From positions 992,001 to 1,056,000 of the forward strand of contig NZ_JASERL010000001.1 in assembly GCF_030766935.1 (NCBI RefSeq): DNA of 64,000 bases. The letters are read 5' to 3'. This document shows, piece by piece, positions 48,243 through 56,930 of this stretch. Every line of letters starts with the position of its first letter. Position 1 is the first letter of the stretch. This DNA is from Streptomyces sp. KL109B (GTDB taxonomy: Bacteria; Actinomycetota; Actinomycetes; Streptomycetales; Streptomycetaceae). Under the pieces are notes generated by a model. The model was not told the DNA's origin and made no database searches. It was given only the letters and a program-made list of their open reading frames with translations. The position numbers were made by a program, and so were the translations under genes.

Positions 48243-49409
48243 CTACCCCGCCATTGTGTCGTGCGGCCCTTCTTCCACGGAGACCTCCTGCCCGTTAGCT
48301 CTCTCACCCGCACCGCAGGGGCACCGCGGATGTGGCCACACCGGTCGGGCGTGCCAGTCCAGGCCCGGAGCGGCCGCCTCCCAGCGGGCCCCCGTGCTCG
48401 ACGGCAACTCCCCGTCCAGGAAGGCCAGTCCATGCGCGGCGGCCAGTCCGGCGACGGCGGTGGCCAGGCCCAGGTCACAGGCCTGCACCTGGCGGGCGGC
48501 GCGCCCCGAGCCCCACTGGGCCAGCAAGCGCGGCCAGCTCGGATCGCGGTCCGTACGCCCGAGGAGCAGGCAGTGCGCGCACCCCGTCCCGCCCGGCAGC
48601 ACCAAGGGACCGACCACGCCGGTGGCTTCGACCACCCCCGCGTACAGATGCGGAATACCGGCCGCCACGAGGTCCTCGTCCGCGGCCGGGGCGGGGGAGT
48701 GGACCGCCAGTCCGTCGCGTGGGGCGATGATCACCAGGGAGAACGGCGGCTCTTCGTGATCAGGCTCTGCCAGGCGGGCGGGGGCCGCCTCGCGCCGGTC
48801 CGGGCGCGGCGGCCGGGTCGGCGCCATCGAGCGCACCAACCGCCGCCCGGACACGGCACGGCGCTCGCCCACCGCCTCCATCGGGTGCCCGCCCGGCGCC
48901 ACATCCCATGGCTCGACGCAGCCGCCGTCCCGCACCTCGACGTGGCCGACCCCGGCGGAAGCGAGCACCGAGGCGATGACGGCGCCCACCCGCCCGGCAC
49001 CCCTCACCTGAACCCGCGTGGAGTGGCGGGCCGCCAGCTTCACCACCGCTTCGGCCGGCTCGGACGTCGTCACCGTCAGCGCCGCGTGGTCGGGGCGCAG
49101 GCGGTCCATCACGCCGGTTCGGCTGCGCAACTCCTCGGCGGGTGGGCCACCCCCGGTCGCGTCGTCCAGGAGCCCCGCCCCGCTCAGACGTTCCAGGAGC
49201 GCGTCCACGTGCCCGTCGGGAAGGCCCATGGTGCGGGCCTCGTCGCGCAGGAGCGGTACTCCGCGGGTGCCGTCGAGCAGGGTGAGGAAGCTGCCGGTCA
49301 CCGTGTCGACAGGGCCGAGCACCACCGCGTGCGCCGGCGTCAGGCCGAACTGCACCGTGTTCAGGTCGTGCCAGCCGCGCCGCAGCGCCGGTTTCAAGAT
49401 CGGATGCAT
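48243..49409 (-). CDS. ThiF/E1-like family protein, probably degenerate
   Basis: A 388-aa protein related to ThiF/E1 adenylyltransferases and the cyclodehydratase-associated docking proteins. The N-terminal ~90 residues resemble a winged-helix leader-binding region (RGVPLLRDEARTMGLP). A Rossmann segment VQVRGAGRVGAVIASVLASA lies near residue 133. Zinc cysteines are in GCAHCLLLG and CPCGAG. The conserved catalytic Arg/Asp residues of active E1 enzymes are not evident after the Rossmann motif, so activity is doubtful. No RiPP precursor or YcaO gene is adjacent. ATG 49409 follows GGGGGA. It corresponds in position to Rv3196 (from memory). Confidence 0.72.
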   Translation of the reverse strand: MHPILKPALRRGWHDLNTVQFGLTPAHAVVLGPVDTVTGSFLTLLDGTRGVPLLRDEARTMGLPDGHVDALLERLSGAGLLDDATGGGPPAEELRSRTGVMDRLRPDHAALTVTTSEPAEAVVKLAARHSTRVQVRGAGRVGAVIASVLASAGVGHVEVRDGGCVEPWDVAPGGHPMEAVGERRAVSGRRLVRSMAPTRPPRPDRREAAPARLAEPDHEEPPFSLVIIAPRDGLAVHSPAPAADEDLVAAGIPHLYAGVVEATGVVGPLVLPGGTGCAHCLLLGRTDRDPSWPRLLAQWGSGRAARQVQACDLGLATAVAGLAAAHGLAFLDGELPSSTGARWEAAAPGLDWHARPVWPHPRCPCGAGERANGQEVSVEEGPHDTMAG

Positions 49410-49505
49410 GACTGTCCCCCGTGCCGTCCCCGTTTGGCGTCGACGGAGCCGTTCCCGTCGATCGACACCGTCAGCATGCCCGGACAGCCGGAATCGTGCG
49501 GAAAG

Positions 49506-49514
49506 TTGTCCACA
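49506..49514 (+). promoter_or_regulatory. DnaA box within a palindrome
   Basis: TTGTCCACA is a perfect DnaA box. The overlapping CCACAGGCTGTGG (49510-49522) is a perfect palindrome, and the complement of the 13-mer GCCTGTGGACAAC lies here too. The site is between divergent genes. Confidence 0.6.
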
Positions 49515-49605
49515 GGCTGTGGGTGATAGTCGTACTAATCAAGGGGCGGGTCGCGGCACCGCACCGAAGAGTTCCGGAGGCGGGACTTCCGCCCTGCCCA
49601 GCGGG

Positions 49606-49611
49606 TAACGT
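49606..49611 (+). promoter_or_regulatory. -10 element, probable leaderless transcript
   Basis: TAACGT ends 6 nt before GTG 49618. Confidence 0.45.
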
Positions 49612-49617
49612 CGGGGC

Positions 49618-50214
49618 GTGTCCGCCGACCCACTGCACCGTGCCACGAACACGCAGCGCAGCACGACCAGCCCGCCCGCAGGCGGCCTGGGGGCGAGCGC
49701 GGTCGAGGTCCGCAGAAGCTCCCGGCGACGCAGGACGGTATCGGCGTACCGCGAAGGCGATCGCACTGTCGTGCTCATCCCGGCCCGCATGTCGGAGGCC
49801 GAGGAGAAGCGCTGGGTGGGCGTCATGCTCGACAAGCTCGCCGCGCAGGAGAGCAAGCGGGTCCTCGGTGACGCCGAACTGGCGGACCGCGCCGAGCGGC
49901 TGTCGGACCAGTACCTCGAGGGCAAGGCCCGCCCCGCGTCGGTGCGTTGGGTCACGAACCAGAACACCCGATGGGGTTCGTGCACGCCCGCGGAAGGCAG
50001 CATCCGGCTCTCGCACCGGCTCCAGGGCATGCCCGAGTACGTCGTCGACTATGTGCTCATCCATGAACTGGCGCATCTACTGGTCCCCGGCCACGGACCG
50101 CGGTTCTGGCGGCTCCTTGAGGCGTACCCCCGCACCGAGCGGGCGCGCGGCTACCTCGAAGGAGTGGTCGCGGCCGACCGGCTGCCGCACCTGCCGGCTG
50201 CTCGCGGCGACTGA
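49618..50214 (+). CDS. YgjP-like (M48/WLM-type) metallopeptidase
   Basis: A 198-aa predicted zinc metallopeptidase of the DUF45/YgjP family. The zinc motif is HELAHLLVPGHGPRFW near residue 144, giving HExxH and a third His. TRWGSCTPAEGSIRLS near 118 is the typical preceding motif. It has no signal peptide, so it is cytoplasmic. GTG 49618 lies 6 nt after TAACGT and lacks a ribosome site, so the transcript is probably leaderless. Substrate is unknown. It lies upstream of the TerD/AIM24 operon but is separated from it by a dedicated damage promoter. Confidence 0.85.
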   Translation: MSADPLHRATNTQRSTTSPPAGGLGASAVEVRRSSRRRRTVSAYREGDRTVVLIPARMSEAEEKRWVGVMLDKLAAQESKRVLGDAELADRAERLSDQYLEGKARPASVRWVTNQNTRWGSCTPAEGSIRLSHRLQGMPEYVVDYVLIHELAHLLVPGHGPRFWRLLEAYPRTERARGYLEGVVAADRLPHLPAARGD

Positions 50215-50302
50215 TCGCCCGATCGCCCCACCCGCTCGATCCCTTCCCGTCCGATCGTCCCCAAAGGACGCTTCTGTACCAGGGCTGTACCGACTTCTCC
50301 CG

Positions 50303-50325
50303 CTGTCGGTGTTTGCGGTTAGCCT
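50303..50325 (+). promoter_or_regulatory. RecA-NDp (PafBC-type) damage promoter
   Basis: CTGTCGGTG (50303-50311), an 8-bp spacer and TAGCCT (50320-50325) match the damage consensus. The start of transcription would be about 36 nt before the TerD/AIM24 ATG. Confidence 0.75.
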
Positions 50326-50368
50326 GGCGCGACGCAATCACCATCGGGATGGGGGACGGTCGTTACGC

Positions 50369-52057
50369 ATGGCCAGGGAATTCCAACGCGGCCACAAGGC
50401 CAAGATCAGTGACCTGACCGCGGGCACGGATCTGTACGTGGGCGTACAGATCACCGGCCCCGGACTGAGCTTCGACATCAGCTGCTTCGGCCTCGACGCC
50501 GAGGAGCGGCTGTCCGACGACCGGTACTTCGTCTTCTTCAACCAGCCGAAGACGCCCGAGGAGTCCGTCCAGCTGCTCGGCGCGCAGGCCGGTGACACGG
50601 AGTCCTTCCGCGTCACCCTCGACAAGATCCCCGCGCAGATCCAGAAGCTGTCGTTCACCGCGACCGTCGACGGTGCGGGGCAGATGTCGCAGGTCGCTCC
50701 CGGGTACATCCGCATCGTCGCCGGTGGTGAGGAGGTCGCGCGGTACTCCTTCCACGGTGGTGAGTTCTCCACCGAGCGTGCGGTGATGCTGGGCGACTTC
50801 TACCTGAAGGACGTGTGGCGGTTCGCCGCCGTCGGGCAGGGCTTCGACGGTGGCCTGGACGCGCTGCTGAAGAACTTCGGCGGAGAGGTCGCCGAGGAGG
50901 AGCCCGCCGCCGAGCCCCAGCAGACCGCGGCTCCCGGCTTCGCGGCTCCCGGATTCGCGCCGCCCGCGCAGGCCTCCGAGCCGCCGGCCTTCGCGCCCCC
51001 GGCCCAGGCTCCCGCGCCCGCTCCGGCCCCCGCGCCCGCTCCCGAACCGGCACCGCAGCAAGCCGCCCCGCCCCAGGCCCCCACGCCCTCGGTGCACGCC
51101 GCGCCCACCATCGCGGCCCCGCTCGCCACGCCCCCCGGCGCGGTCCCGCCTCCACCGCCGCCGGCACCGACCGCTCCAGGCCCGCACGGTCAGCAGCCGC
51201 AGTTCGGCCAGGTCCCCGGCCAAGGCAGCGCGCCCTTGCCGCCCGGCTACGACCAGCAGCCCCAGGCGCCCGCCGCCCCGCAGGGCTTCGGGCAGCAGCC
51301 CCCGACGCCCTCCGCGCAGCAGGTCTTCGGCCAGCCCCCGGCCGCGCCCGCCCCGCAAGGCGCCCCGCAGGGCATCCCGCAGCAGGCCGCCGCGCCGGGC
51401 GTGGCCGCCGCTCTGGAGAAGTACCGCGAGGCCCCCACGGGTCAGCGCTGGACGCTTCAGAACAAGAAGCTGATCCGGGTCGACCTCGGCGCGGGCGGCG
51501 ACCAGCCCGTACTCGCCCGCCAGGGCAGCATGGTGCTCTACCAGGGCAAGGTCGAATTCAGCTACAAGGGCGCCGGGTTCGCGGGCCGCATCGTGGGCAA
51601 TGCCACCGGCCAGGAGATGCAGCTGATGCGCTGCTCCGGCCGCGGTCAGGTCTTCTTCGCGGAAGAGGCCACCCATGTGCACCCCATCGAGCTCCAGGGC
51701 GACGCGATCTGCGTCTCCGCGGAGAACGTCCTCGCGTTCGATGAGAGCCTGCAGCACGAAGTGCGCAGGATCGAAGGGCACGGCATCCCCGGAGGCGCCC
51801 TGTTCGTGCTCCAGTTCCAGGGCACGGGAACGGTCGTCGTGAAGACCCACGGCACGCCCGTCGTGCTGCCGGTCACGCCCACCACGTTCGCCGACTCCAA
51901 CGCCGTCGTGGCGTGGTCCGCGGCCTCGCAGGCGATCGTCTCCAACCAGGTCCGCATGCGCCGCAACGCCTACCCCGGCGACAGCGGCGAGGGCGTCAAC
52001 CTGCAATTCCGGGGCGCACCCGGCAACTTCATCGTCGTCCAGCCGTACGAGGTCTGA
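50369..52057 (+). CDS. TerD domain + AIM24 domain protein
   Basis: A 562-aa fusion. Residues 1-175 form a TerD (tellurium resistance/calcium-binding stress) domain: EFQRGHKAKISDLTAG, FDISCFGLDA, and the end ERAVMLGDFYLKD. Residues 185-350 are a Pro/Ala/Gln-rich linker. Residues 355-562 are an AIM24 beta-rich domain (TrpRNA-binding-attenuation-protein-like fold). ATG 50369 directly starts the TerD domain; the ribosome site is weak. It is the first of three genes with AIM24 domains, gaps 11 and 17 bp, thus an operon. The promoter motif suggests DNA-damage or stress control. Confidence 0.87.
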   Translation: MAREFQRGHKAKISDLTAGTDLYVGVQITGPGLSFDISCFGLDAEERLSDDRYFVFFNQPKTPEESVQLLGAQAGDTESFRVTLDKIPAQIQKLSFTATVDGAGQMSQVAPGYIRIVAGGEEVARYSFHGGEFSTERAVMLGDFYLKDVWRFAAVGQGFDGGLDALLKNFGGEVAEEEPAAEPQQTAAPGFAAPGFAPPAQASEPPAFAPPAQAPAPAPAPAPAPEPAPQQAAPPQAPTPSVHAAPTIAAPLATPPGAVPPPPPPAPTAPGPHGQQPQFGQVPGQGSAPLPPGYDQQPQAPAAPQGFGQQPPTPSAQQVFGQPPAAPAPQGAPQGIPQQAAAPGVAAALEKYREAPTGQRWTLQNKKLIRVDLGAGGDQPVLARQGSMVLYQGKVEFSYKGAGFAGRIVGNATGQEMQLMRCSGRGQVFFAEEATHVHPIELQGDAICVSAENVLAFDESLQHEVRRIEGHGIPGGALFVLQFQGTGTVVVKTHGTPVVLPVTPTTFADSNAVVAWSAASQAIVSNQVRMRRNAYPGDSGEGVNLQFRGAPGNFIVVQPYEV

Positions 52058-52068
52058 GGGAGCCCGTC

Positions 52069-52749
52069 ATGAACCAGCCACTCGCGGGCTTCGCCCCGAC
52101 CCCCGTAGCCGCCCGCATGGAGAACCACGGCAGCAACATGCTGAAGGTCGCCATGCAGACCGGAAACGACCTCTTCGCGCGCGTGGGCTCGATGGTCGCC
52201 TACGAAGGCTTCGTCCAGTACGAGCCCAACCCGCCCGCCGTACGCCAGGTCGCCCGGGACTGGATCACCGGTGAGGGCGCGCCCCTCATGAAGTGCTCCG
52301 GCGACGGCCTGCTGTACCTCGCCGACTACGGTGCCGATGTCGTCGTCATCAACCTCGGCGGCGAGTCGATCTCCGTCAACGGCACGAACCTCCTCGCCTT
52401 CGATGCGCACCTCCAGTGGGGCGTCGAGCGAGTGAAGGGCCTCGCCAAGTTCACGGGCCAGGGCCTGTGGAACATCACGGTCGGCGGCCAGGGGCACGTC
52501 GCCCTGACCTCGCGCGGCACCCCCATCGTGGTCGACTGCGGCCGCGGCGAGGACGAGACCTACGTGGACCCCGACGCGCTCATCGCCTGGTCGCCGAGCC
52601 TGAAGGTGAAGGGCAAGCGCAGCTTCAGGGCCGGCTCGCTCATCGGACGGGGCAGTGGCGAGGCCTACCAGATGGGCTTCTCCGGCGAAGGCATCGTCGT
52701 CGTACAGCCCAGTGAGGACAGCACCGACCGTCTCCGAGCCCGGGGCTGA
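52069..52749 (+). CDS. AIM24 family protein
   Basis: A 226-aa single-domain AIM24 protein with the typical N-terminal LKVAMQTGNDLFARVGSMVA near residue 25 and central GDGLLYLADYGADVVVINL. The family is beta-rich and of unknown biochemical function; the eukaryotic member is a mitochondrial inner-membrane protein. ATG 52069 has GGGAG upstream. It overlaps no neighbour but lies 11 bp from the TerD fusion gene and 17 bp from the next AIM24 gene. Confidence 0.87.
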   Translation: MNQPLAGFAPTPVAARMENHGSNMLKVAMQTGNDLFARVGSMVAYEGFVQYEPNPPAVRQVARDWITGEGAPLMKCSGDGLLYLADYGADVVVINLGGESISVNGTNLLAFDAHLQWGVERVKGLAKFTGQGLWNITVGGQGHVALTSRGTPIVVDCGRGEDETYVDPDALIAWSPSLKVKGKRSFRAGSLIGRGSGEAYQMGFSGEGIVVVQPSEDSTDRLRARG

Positions 52750-52766
52750 GGGGGAGCGAACACACC

Positions 52767-53522
52767 ATGCAGAGCCCGCTTTTCGCGCACACCGAGCAGC
52801 AGACCCAGGAGCGCTACACGGTGCAGAACCCGCAGATGCTGCGGGTCGCCCTCGAAGGACACGACGACATCCTCGCCCGCAAGGGCGCGATGGTCGCCTA
52901 CCAGGGGCTGATGGAGTTCGACGGCGAGTACCAGACGTCCGGACAGCGGCGCGCCCGCGCGCACACCGGCGAGGGCCTCAGCCTGATGCGCTGCCACGGG
53001 CAGGGCACCGTCTACCTGGCGAACCTCGCCCAGTACATCCACGTAGTGGATGTCGAACAGGACGGACTCACCGTCGACAGCAGCTACGTGCTGGCGATGG
53101 ACTCCTCCCTGCACCACGAAGTCATCGCGGTGGACAGCCAGTTCGGCATCTCCGGCTCGGGCAAGTACCAGCTCAACATCACAGGCCACGGCAAGGTCGC
53201 CCTGATGACGTCGGGCCAGCCGCTGATGCTCCACGTCACGCCCGAGCAGTACGTCAACGCCGACGCGGACGCCGTCGTCGCCTGGTCCACCGGGCTCCGG
53301 GTGCAGATGCAGGCGCAGACGCACTCCTCGGGCGTCTGGCGGCGCCGGGGCAACACCGGAGAGGGCTGGGAGCTCAGCTTCATGGGCAGCGGCTACGCGC
53401 TCGTCCAGCCCAGCGAACTGCTGCCGCCGCAGAACGCGGCGATCGGCGGCGGACTCGCCGCGCAGTACGGGATGGGGCAGCAGGGCGCCCGTGGGCAGAA
53501 CCAGGGGAACGTCTGGAGCTAG
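52767..53522 (+). CDS. AIM24 family protein
   Basis: A 251-aa AIM24 protein, third gene of the operon. It includes LRVALEGHDDILARKGAMVA near residue 27, GQGTVYLANLAQYIHVVDV near 76, and a long Gly/Gln-rich C-terminus (GGGLAAQYGMGQQGARGQNQ). ATG 52767 follows GGGGGAG. The three AIM24 copies probably arose by duplication and may form a mixed oligomer (inference). A strong hairpin terminator follows. Confidence 0.87.
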   Translation: MQSPLFAHTEQQTQERYTVQNPQMLRVALEGHDDILARKGAMVAYQGLMEFDGEYQTSGQRRARAHTGEGLSLMRCHGQGTVYLANLAQYIHVVDVEQDGLTVDSSYVLAMDSSLHHEVIAVDSQFGISGSGKYQLNITGHGKVALMTSGQPLMLHVTPEQYVNADADAVVAWSTGLRVQMQAQTHSSGVWRRRGNTGEGWELSFMGSGYALVQPSELLPPQNAAIGGGLAAQYGMGQQGARGQNQGNVWS

Positions 53523-53539
53523 CCGCTCCGCAGGTACGC

Positions 53540-53573
53540 GTAAGGGGCGAGCACCACGGTGCTCGCCCCTTAC
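53540..53573. terminator. bidirectional hairpin terminator
   Basis: A perfect 16-bp stem (GTAAGGGGCGAGCACC and complement) with a 2-nt centre, between the convergent AIM24 operon and Nudix gene. Confidence 0.85.
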
Positions 53574-53583
53574 ACATGCCCTC

Positions 53584-54108
53584 TCAGAGTCGCGCCCGCG
53601 TCGCCTCCACGAGCCGGACGACGGACGCGTCGGCGACGTCCGCCACCTCGTCGTACGGGAACCAGCGCAGGTCCAGGGACTCGTCGCTGATGGCCTCCGT
53701 GGCGTCCGCCGGGGCGAGCGCCGCGTACTGCACGTCCAGGTGCTGGGTGCACGGCCCCGGGATCGGATGCCGGTCCAGACGGACCGGGCCGCCCGCGAGG
53801 AGCGTGAGGCCGGGGATGCCCGACTCCTCCGTCGCCTCGCGCAGGGCCGCGGCCGCGAGCGACGCGTCGCCCTGCTCGCAGTGCCCGCCCATCTGGAGCC
53901 ACATCTGCAGCTTCTTGTGCAGCGTCAGCAGCACGCGCCCGCGCGAGGGGTCGACCACGAGGGCGCTCGCCGTGACGTGCCCGGCGGTGCAGGGCTTCCA
54001 CAGGCCTTCGGCGCCGTGCTCGGACAGGTGGTCCAGGTAGGCCTGGCGCAGTTCCGGCTGGTCCTCGTAGCCCTTGAGCACGAGGACCGCGTCGTCGTAC
54101 AGGCTCAC
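53584..54108 (-). CDS. Nudix hydrolase
   Basis: A 174-aa Nudix protein. The Nudix box reads GGHCEQGDASLAAAALREAT then EESG, near residues 79-102; Asp replaces the first conserved Glu, while REAxEESG is intact. The N-terminus (about 1-50) is a helical extension common to a Streptomyces subgroup. GTG 54108 overlaps the stop of the upstream metalloprotease gene (GTGA), so the two are translationally coupled. The substrate is unknown; nucleoside diphosphate derivatives fit the family. Confidence 0.85.
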   Translation of the reverse strand: MSLYDDAVLVLKGYEDQPELRQAYLDHLSEHGAEGLWKPCTAGHVTASALVVDPSRGRVLLTLHKKLQMWLQMGGHCEQGDASLAAAALREATEESGIPGLTLLAGGPVRLDRHPIPGPCTQHLDVQYAALAPADATEAISDESLDLRWFPYDEVADVADASVVRLVEATRARL

Positions 54109-55586
54109 TTGTCGCTGTCGTCCTCGCCCTTGTCGGAGCCGTCGGCGCCGTCGGAGTCGTCGGAGTCGTCCTTGGAGAGGTTCGGCTTGCCCGAGCCGCC
54201 GCTCGCCGCCTCGCCGAGCATCTTGTCGATCTCGGAGAAGTCCAGCTGCTCGTCGCGGTGCACGAAGCCGTCCGGGTCGTCCAGGTCCGACGCCGTCGGC
54301 AGCATGTCCGGGTGCGCCCACAGGCCGTCACGGCCGTCCACGCCGCGCGCGTCCGTGAGCGAGGCCCACAGGCGCGAGGCGTCACGCAGCCGGCGCGGAC
54401 GCAGCTCCAGACCGATCAGCGTCGCGAACGTCTGCTCCGCGGGGCCACCGGTCGCACGGCGGCGGCGCAGCGTCTCACGCAGCGCGTCGGCGGACGACAG
54501 ACGCGGCTTCGCGGCCGCGTGGACCACCGCGTCGACCCAGCCCTCGACGAGCGCGAGAGCCGTCTCCAGGCGGGCCAGGGCGGCCTTCTGCTCCGGGGTG
54601 TCCTCGGGCTGGAACATGCCCTGCTGGAGCGCTTCCTGGATCTGCTCCGGGTTCTGCGGGTCGAACTGGCCGACCACGTCCTCCAGCTTCGTGGTGTCGA
54701 CCTTGATCCCGCGCGCGTACCCGTCGACCGCGCCGAACAGGTGCGAGCGCAGCCACGGCACGTGCGAGAACAGCCGCTGATGGGCGGCCTCGCGCAGCGC
54801 CAGGTAGAGGCGGACCTCCTCCTGCGGGACGCCGAGGTCCTTGCCGAACGCCTCGACGTTCAGCGGCAGCAGCGCCGCCTTGCCGGCCGGGGCCAGCGGC
54901 AGGCCGATGTCCGTGGACCCGACGACCTCGCCCGCGAGCACGCCGATGGCCTGCCCGATCTGCTGGCCGAACATGGCGCCGCCCATGGAGCGCATCATGC
55001 CGATCAGCGGGCCCGCCATGGCCTGCATCTCCTCGGGCAGTACGTCGCCCATGGCCATGCCGACGCGCTCGGCGACCGGGTCGACGAGCTCCTTCCACAC
55101 CGGGAGCGTCGCCTCGACCCACTCGGCGCGGCTCCAGGCCACCGCCGAGTGCGCGCCCGAAGGCAGCGACGTCGCGTCGTCCAGCCACAGGTCGGCCAGG
55201 CGCACGGCTTCCTCGACGGAGGAGCGCTCGGCCGGGCCGACGCTGGTGTCCTTCACGCCGTCCTGCGTGCCCTGCGAGACGGTCTGGCGGGCGATGTCCT
55301 TGGCCATGTCCCAGTTCACCGGGCCGCCCTCGTAGGAGAGCATCTGGCCGAGCTGCTGGAAGGCCGCCCCCAGATCGTTCGGATTCATCGAACCGAACAT
55401 GGCCGCGAAGGGGTTGTCCCCGCCCTCGCCACCCGGGCCGCCCGCGCCGGGCAGGCCCGGGAACCCGAATCCGAACGGGCCGGCCGGTCCCTGACCGCCA
55501 CCGCCCTGCTGGTCCTTCTTCTTGCCCTCGTCGCCGTCTTCCGGCTCCTCCGGCGGAAGGCCGAAACCGAATGGGGTGTCACTCAC
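54105..55586 (-). CDS. zinc-dependent metalloprotease (DUF2342)
   Basis: A 493-aa protein of the DUF2342 family, annotated as zinc-dependent metalloprotease or F420-biosynthesis-associated. Residues 1-60 are Gly/Pro-rich. The domain starts at NPFAAMFGSMNPNDLGAAFQ. A histidine motif, LREAAHQRLFSHVPWL, is near residue 250 and is a putative metal site; the classical HExxH is absent. GTG 55586 has GAGGA upstream; an upstream start at 55649 adds unsupported residues. The C-terminus is very acidic (SDDSDGADGSDKGEDD). It corresponds in position to Rv3195 of M. tuberculosis (from memory). Confidence 0.84.
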   Translation of the reverse strand: MSDTPFGFGLPPEEPEDGDEGKKKDQQGGGGQGPAGPFGFGFPGLPGAGGPGGEGGDNPFAAMFGSMNPNDLGAAFQQLGQMLSYEGGPVNWDMAKDIARQTVSQGTQDGVKDTSVGPAERSSVEEAVRLADLWLDDATSLPSGAHSAVAWSRAEWVEATLPVWKELVDPVAERVGMAMGDVLPEEMQAMAGPLIGMMRSMGGAMFGQQIGQAIGVLAGEVVGSTDIGLPLAPAGKAALLPLNVEAFGKDLGVPQEEVRLYLALREAAHQRLFSHVPWLRSHLFGAVDGYARGIKVDTTKLEDVVGQFDPQNPEQIQEALQQGMFQPEDTPEQKAALARLETALALVEGWVDAVVHAAAKPRLSSADALRETLRRRRATGGPAEQTFATLIGLELRPRRLRDASRLWASLTDARGVDGRDGLWAHPDMLPTASDLDDPDGFVHRDEQLDFSEIDKMLGEAASGGSGKPNLSKDDSDDSDGADGSDKGEDDSDK

Positions 55587-55778
55587 GGGATTCCTCGGCT
55601 GGTTGGGCCGCCGGTTTCTTGGCCCGGCGGCGACTGCCCGACTACACACCCAGCGTAGACACCATGACCGGATCGGGCCTCAGTGCTTCGCCGACTCATG
55701 GCCTGCGGCAGGATGGATGCCTCCTGGTACGTACGCGTCATACAGGTACGTACTGAAGACAACCGCTGGAGACGCCCG

Positions 55779-56891
55779 GTGAGTTCCCCAGATCCGCAGG
55801 TTCGCGCAGCGCGAAACCCTTCGTCCAAATCCGCCGTCCGCGGCCCCGTCGTCGCGGTCACCGGTGCCGCGTCCGGTGTCGGTGCCCTGCTCACCGAGCG
55901 GCTCGCCGCGTCGGACGCGATCAAGCAGGTCCTCGCCATCGACGAGCGGCGCGGCGAGTGCACATCCGCGACCTGGCACGTCCTGGACGTGCGGGATCCG
56001 GCCATCGCCGAGAAGCTGCGCGGCGCGGACGTCGTCGTGCACCTGGCCCTCGACCTCGACCTGGAATCCGACCCCGCGGCCCGCACCGCGTACAACGTGC
56101 GGGGCACCCAGACGGTGCTGACCGCCGCGGCCGCCGCCGGAGTGCACCGCGTCGTCCTGTGCACCTCGACGATGGTCTACGGGGCGCTCGAGGACAACGA
56201 GCTGCCGCTCGCCGAGGACGCGGAACTGCGCGCCACGGCCGAGGCGACCGGCGTCGGAGACCTCCTGGAGGTGGAACGTCTCGCCCGCCGCGCCCCGCGC
56301 GCGCACCCCGGCCTGAACGTCACGGTGATGCGCCCCGCGGTGCTCATCGGTGGCACGGACACGGCGCTCACCCGGTACTTCGAGTCGCCGCGCCTCCTTG
56401 TAGTGGCCGGTTCCCGGCCCGCCTGGCAGTTCTGCCACGTGGACGACCTGTGCAGCGCCCTGGAGCACGCCGTCCTGGAGAAGGTCGACGGAGAGCTCGC
56501 CGTCGGCTGCGACGGGTGGCTGGAGCAGGAGGAGGTCGAGGAGCTCAGCGGAATTCGCCGCATGGAGCTGCCCTCCGCCGTCGCCCTTGGCGCGGCCGCG
56601 CGGCTGCACCGGATCGGCCTGACGCCCTCGCCAGCGGGCGATCTCGCCTACACGATGTACCCGTGGGTCGTGAGCGGCAGCCGGCTGCACGAGTCCGGGT
56701 GGCGACCGCAGTGGACCAACGAGGAGGTCCTCGCGGAACTCCTCGAAGAGGTCGCCGGGCGGCGCACCGTCGCGGGCCGACGGCTCGGCCGCAAGGACGC
56801 GACGGCGGCCGGTGCCGCGGGCGCGACCGTCGCGCTGCTGGGTACGGCGGCCGTGGTGCGCCGGGTCCGCAAGGCTCGGCGGCGCATCTAA
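55779..56891 (+). CDS. SDR family NAD(P)-binding protein with C-terminal membrane segment
   Basis: A 370-aa extended SDR related to sugar-nucleotide epimerases. The N-terminal Rossmann motif TGAASGVG is near residue 28. Where catalytic Tyr-x3-Lys is expected, VYGALEDNELP is seen, and no lysine follows the Tyr at i+4, so the enzyme may be non-catalytic or different in mechanism. A hydrophobic stretch at about 341-360 near the C-terminus (ATAAGAAGATVALLGTAAVV) suggests membrane association. GTG 55779 has GGAGAC upstream. It is divergent from the DUF2342 gene and precedes moaE. Confidence 0.78.
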   Translation: MSSPDPQVRAARNPSSKSAVRGPVVAVTGAASGVGALLTERLAASDAIKQVLAIDERRGECTSATWHVLDVRDPAIAEKLRGADVVVHLALDLDLESDPAARTAYNVRGTQTVLTAAAAAGVHRVVLCTSTMVYGALEDNELPLAEDAELRATAEATGVGDLLEVERLARRAPRAHPGLNVTVMRPAVLIGGTDTALTRYFESPRLLVVAGSRPAWQFCHVDDLCSALEHAVLEKVDGELAVGCDGWLEQEEVEELSGIRRMELPSAVALGAAARLHRIGLTPSPAGDLAYTMYPWVVSGSRLHESGWRPQWTNEEVLAELLEEVAGRRTVAGRRLGRKDATAAGAAGATVALLGTAAVVRRVRKARRRI

Positions 56892-56930
56892 GGAGCGGCG
56901 AGGGCGACTGTACGAGGCTCCAATTCACGG

